Shown here: one piece after another, positions 61,082 through 64,000 of the stretch
Position numbering within the stretch: position 1 is the first letter of the stretch
Layout: each line of letters begins with the position of its first letter
NCBI RefSeq assembly: GCF_009906835.1
Contig: NZ_CP047652.1
Span: 753,001 to 817,000, forward strand
Length of the DNA: 64,000 nt
From: Aristophania vespae
GTDB taxonomy: Bacteria; Pseudomonadota; Alphaproteobacteria; Acetobacterales; Acetobacteraceae
Reading direction: 5' to 3'
Program-made: the position numbers and the translations under genes
Notes under the pieces: generated by a model
Told to the model about the DNA's origin: nothing
The model's input: only the letters and a program-made list of their open reading frames with translations
Databases searched by the model: none

Positions 61082-61702
61082 GATCCTATTCTCTCATCTT
61101 ATTATAAATAAGAATTATCATAATTCACTTCATAAAAAAGTCATGAAGGATTTTCTAACTATTACTGAAAAAACTAGATTTTCTTTGATAAAAATCTGTT
61201 ATTTTTACTCTAAATACTTAATCATATAATAGTTATAAGTATTTTTAGTGATTTTGTGAGATAAAATTTATACTAATACTTTTTATGCAGATTTATAAAT
61301 TTATTTAATAGAAAATTATTAATAAAAATAACAATATTTTAAGAAATAATAATTAAATATATAGTTATTAGGTAAATATATGTAGAATAATTTATTTATA
61401 ACTTATCATTTCAATAACCAAGAGCTGGTTGCACCTCAAAAAGCAATAATAGTAAGCTATGTTTGCAAGGTTTATAAAAATATTTAAAATTTTATAATTT
61501 AAATTATAAGATAAAAAAACTTAGTAGTTACTTTTGATTATAAATTCAGTAAATTATATAATAACATTATTATATATATGGTGAATATTTTTTATAATAT
61601 CTATAGTATTTATATTAACATTATTTAAATAATTACACGTTTTTCGTAAAAATACTTATTGTTCTATAGTTATATCATTAAAATAATAACTTATTGTAAT
61701 TA
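61082..61702. other. Extremely AT-rich gap before the ligase/exporter pair
   Basis: About 620 bases with no gene, repeat or hairpin that I can support. The composition is far more AT-rich than the core genome on the left, as expected of acquired DNA. It may hold the terminator region of the minus-strand transporter gene. Confidence 0.5.
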
Positions 61703-62671
61703 TTATTTTAAATATGTACTTAATTTTTTCATTTTGTTTATAGCAAATTTACTAACATCATTGTTAGATAAAGAAGTTGTTAAGATGAGAAGTAATAATA
61801 CAAATAATTTCATGTTGCTAAATTTAATAGAAGAATCTAAAAGTTCTAAAAGTAGTGTGATACAAGGAGAAATATTAATAATAATGTTAACTGTCAAAGG
61901 ATTTGTTAATTCTATTCCTTTTTGAAGCATCCATAATGGTAAAATATTACCTAATATAACTATTATCTGTAGGTACATCCAGAAATTAGACTGAACCGTT
62001 ATCAACATGGTTTTATTTGGTATTAATAGGTAGCACACAGCTATAAGTAGTGGAAATCTGAATGACTGTACATTTACAGCACTAAATCCCTTATTTGAAA
62101 GTGATTTTGATATATATGTGCCCAGGGTCAAACTTGTTGAGGTAACAATACATACAAAACCAAGGACCAAAGCAAATATATAATTTGAGTCAAAGGGGTT
62201 AGAGCGCTGTTTTTGCACAGCTAAAATCATTAAAAGTGCAACTGAAAGTAACAAAATTACAGCTGTGATAATGTTTTTCTTGTCTATAAAGTTTCTTTGA
62301 CTAATTTCTATCAAAACTGAAATAATCGGACTGAGGGCGAAAATTATAGCCACCATAATAGATGGCTCGGTCCATTTTAAGCCAATAAATAATCCTGCCC
62401 AAGAACCTAAAGTAGATATATTTAGCAACAGAATTAACTTACGAGACTTTATTATACTTTCTAATTTTATAGATGAAAATATAATAGTATTTAAAAAGAA
62501 CCACCCCCAGGTAAATATAAAAGTCCAAAATAAGAGTACAAACAAGTTTATACTCTGTAATAAGTTAGAGAGGAACACATCTATGGTAGCTCCAAAGACG
62601 CAATATCCAAGAATGTAAGCTGGGCCTTTCACTTTAATAAACTTCGAACATACCTTTTTTTTCAAGCTCAA
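61703..62671 (-). CDS. DMT-superfamily (EamA-like) permease, probable exporter
   Basis: A 322-residue integral membrane protein with ten predicted helices in two five-helix halves, the EamA/RhaT arrangement. Half 1 includes LGSWAGLFIGLKWTEPSIMVAIIFALSP-like sequence (the WTEP-x-x-MVAII-x-ALSP helix). Half 2 ends with the matching LTNPLTVNIIINISPCITLLLE pattern. DMT proteins mostly export amino acids, small peptides or other metabolites. Its start lies 38 bases inside the preceding ATP-grasp gene, so the two are translationally coupled and the exporter probably moves the ligase product. Codon use is strongly AT-biased. Confidence 0.78.
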   Translation of the reverse strand: MSLKKKVCSKFIKVKGPAYILGYCVFGATIDVFLSNLLQSINLFVLLFWTFIFTWGWFFLNTIIFSSIKLESIIKSRKLILLLNISTLGSWAGLFIGLKWTEPSIMVAIIFALSPIISVLIEISQRNFIDKKNIITAVILLLSVALLMILAVQKQRSNPFDSNYIFALVLGFVCIVTSTSLTLGTYISKSLSNKGFSAVNVQSFRFPLLIAVCYLLIPNKTMLITVQSNFWMYLQIIVILGNILPLWMLQKGIELTNPLTVNIIINISPCITLLLELLDSSIKFSNMKLFVLLLLILTTSLSNNDVSKFAINKMKKLSTYLK

Positions 62672-63890
62672 CTATATATTGGTAGTCAGCATTAATTTGA
62701 TGGATGTCACTATGACATAAGGCGATCCAGCCCGGCGAACTGCAAACATCTTTTGTAAGTCTGATATTCTGCCCAATGCTAGGTATGTTTGACTTTTTAT
62801 AAGACGCCAAATTAAAAATAACGTCTAAATATTTAACTGATTTAACAATCCCTGACCTGGAAGATATTAGCTCTTTAATTTTTAGAAATTTTTGCGGTCT
62901 GTATTCTTCTGAAATGGTTTTTAAAAAGCTTTCTGTAGAGCAGATACTCGATATAAGCTCATCGATTTGTGTTTTTTTCAATGCGAGGGATGACAATAGG
63001 GGAAAACCCGCCCCGTGTAGTCGAGCTCCTGTCTCAATTAAGGTCCATCCATCATGAGTTAAAAAAACTTCAGAATGGCCTGCTCCAAATTTGATATTAA
63101 GAGAATCCAGGCAGTTAAAAACGTAATTTTTAAGCTTTAACTGTTCCTGCTCATCTAGTGAAGTTAACTCCGTAAATTCACATACTGAGTTGGAACCATT
63201 ATGTTTGCCTTTTCCCATTTTCCATATGGCGCAGATTTTATGATGTCCATCATAACTAACGGTATCAACTACATATTCTTCACCTTCAATGAGAGGTTGC
63301 AGAATAATAACTTCATTCTTTAAATTAAGCTGATTTCTTGTTTCAAACAAATTCTTTGAGTAATTTTTTACATCCTCAATAGTGCTGCAAACAAAGACTG
63401 AGTCTGTCCCGCCGCTATCAACAGGTTTTAATATAAGTTTATTATAATTTTTAAGTAATTTTGACGCATAATCCGTAGCTTCATTTATATTCGTTATTTT
63501 ATAAGTAGGAATATGATTAATATTGTTGTTTTTTAAGCATTCCTGCATAAGATATTTATTGCGTCTGGTAGAACTTGATTTTGTTTCATTTCCTGCAAGA
63601 TCGAGAAGTTCTGCCAAATTATCGGCAAGTTCGATCCCTGTTTCACAACCAGCAATGACAGCGATAATATCATATTTTTTTAATTCTTTGACGGTATCTA
63701 GCCCTGCATATTGCAGGCTCATGAAAAAATCATCTTTTTTATAGCTGTTTGTTATTACTTGCGGTATGTCACTTCTACTTTGGATATGTAGGCATCTATA
63801 TCCTTCTTTGTTAAATGCAGGAGCGAGTTGATTTCCCGATGAATAAGCGTCAACGAGAACAACGATCTTTTTTGCGTCTTTAATGTTCAT
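62634..63890 (-). CDS. ATP-grasp ligase (L-amino-acid-ligase-like)
   Basis: A 418-residue ATP-grasp enzyme of the carbamoyl-phosphate-synthase/biotin-carboxylase-like type. The N-terminal domain (1-105) has IAVIAGCETGIELADNLAE. The ATP-grasp domain has KLILKPVDSGGTDSVF (Lys and glycine-rich loop, about 152-167), the adenine-site run IILQPLIEGEEYVVDTVSY (about 194-212), and the Mg-binding strand TLIETGARLHGAG (about 274-286). This order matches BacD-type L-amino acid ligases, which make dipeptides from two amino acids and ATP. Substrates cannot be predicted. It is followed, with overlap, by a DMT exporter. Confidence 0.8.
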   Translation of the reverse strand: MNIKDAKKIVVLVDAYSSGNQLAPAFNKEGYRCLHIQSRSDIPQVITNSYKKDDFFMSLQYAGLDTVKELKKYDIIAVIAGCETGIELADNLAELLDLAGNETKSSSTRRNKYLMQECLKNNNINHIPTYKITNINEATDYASKLLKNYNKLILKPVDSGGTDSVFVCSTIEDVKNYSKNLFETRNQLNLKNEVIILQPLIEGEEYVVDTVSYDGHHKICAIWKMGKGKHNGSNSVCEFTELTSLDEQEQLKLKNYVFNCLDSLNIKFGAGHSEVFLTHDGWTLIETGARLHGAGFPLLSSLALKKTQIDELISSICSTESFLKTISEEYRPQKFLKIKELISSRSGIVKSVKYLDVIFNLASYKKSNIPSIGQNIRLTKDVCSSPGWIALCHSDIHQINADYQYIVELEKKGMFEVY

Positions 63891-63909
63891 ACGGCTTTAG
63901 TTACTCCAT

Positions 63910-63938
63910 AGTATAAATAACGTATTAAATGCTCACAA
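63910..63938 (-). promoter_or_regulatory. Promoter of the ligase/exporter pair
   Basis: On the minus strand TTGTGA (63933-63938) is followed by exactly 17 bases and TATACT (63910-63915). The predicted start site is about 13 bases before the ATG, so the message would have a very short leader. Confidence 0.55.
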
Positions 63939-64000
63939 TTTACAACTTGTTTTACTGACAAGCTTGATAATTAGTGTTTAATCATGTTTTAGCTGGAAAA

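Noticed and set aside
59208-61702. Insertion sequence or phage remnant in the AT-rich region
   Set aside because: No transposase or integrase motif, terminal inverted repeat or target duplication could be found; the repeated CAGACTGCC string is too short to count.
61659-61925. 88-codon plus-strand ORF
   Set aside because: It lies antisense to the 3' end of the DMT permease and is a low-complexity AT-rich shadow with no Shine-Dalgarno.

Overview
The window comes from a Gram-negative alphaproteobacterium. Gene content and order point to a low-GC member of the Acetobacteraceae (Commensalibacter-like); this is inference from protein style, not a database match. Supporting signs are LPS Kdo genes (kdsA, kdsB), a CenR-type response regulator, a pyruvate dehydrogenase operon whose E1-beta carries its own lipoyl domain, the tpiA-secG-pyrG-kdsA / eno-ftsB neighbourhood, and an E. 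coli-type SerA and AlaA. The DNA is AT-rich throughout and becomes extremely AT-rich after about 59.2 kb.

Layout. 0-4.3 kb: end of a lipase-like gene, parC, and a cardiolipin synthase split by a frameshift. 4.2-11.4 kb: a duplicated gene junction, an EEP-family nuclease/phosphatase, metC, alaA, then comM, serA and hisN on the minus strand. 11.5-15.4 kb: kdsB-pheA, dapA-smpB and a two-domain cold-shock protein. 15.6-24.8 kb: recG and mfd diverging, a decayed gene carrying twelve perfect copies of a heptamer, then the NO-detoxification pair hmp/nsrR with a recognisable NsrR operator. 24.8-35.2 kb: rlmE (frameshifted), ppx/gppA, tRNA-Gln, guaB, an RsmB-type methyltransferase, a CPA1 antiporter, cenR, xth and a dipeptidase. 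35.2-45.8 kb: a structured leader before uvrC, pgsA, a lipoprotein with a histone-H1-like tail, rpmG, then ftsB, eno, kdsA, pyrG, secG and tpiA. 45.9-58.6 kb: a PpiD-like foldase, trpE, a fused trpGD, trpC, and pdhA-pdhB-E2-E3-lipA-ratA. 58.7-64 kb: a His-rich secreted protein, two paralogous 59-60-residue proteins, and an ATP-grasp ligase overlapping a DMT-family exporter.

Most of the window is core metabolism: amino-acid synthesis (Ser, Ala, Met/Cys, Phe, Lys, Trp), Kdo and cardiolipin synthesis, DNA repair, and the oxidative entry into the TCA cycle with its lipoylation enzyme.

Two points matter most. (1) Five genes (cls, rlmE, a DUF3429-like membrane gene, kdsA, pyrG) are each broken by exactly one missing G/C in a G or C run. 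Two of them are normally essential, so undercalled homopolymers in the assembly are the simplest explanation. (2) The AT-rich tail holds the best candidate for something undescribed: an ATP-grasp amino-acid-ligase-like enzyme translationally coupled to an exporter, near a pair of unrecognised small paralogous proteins.
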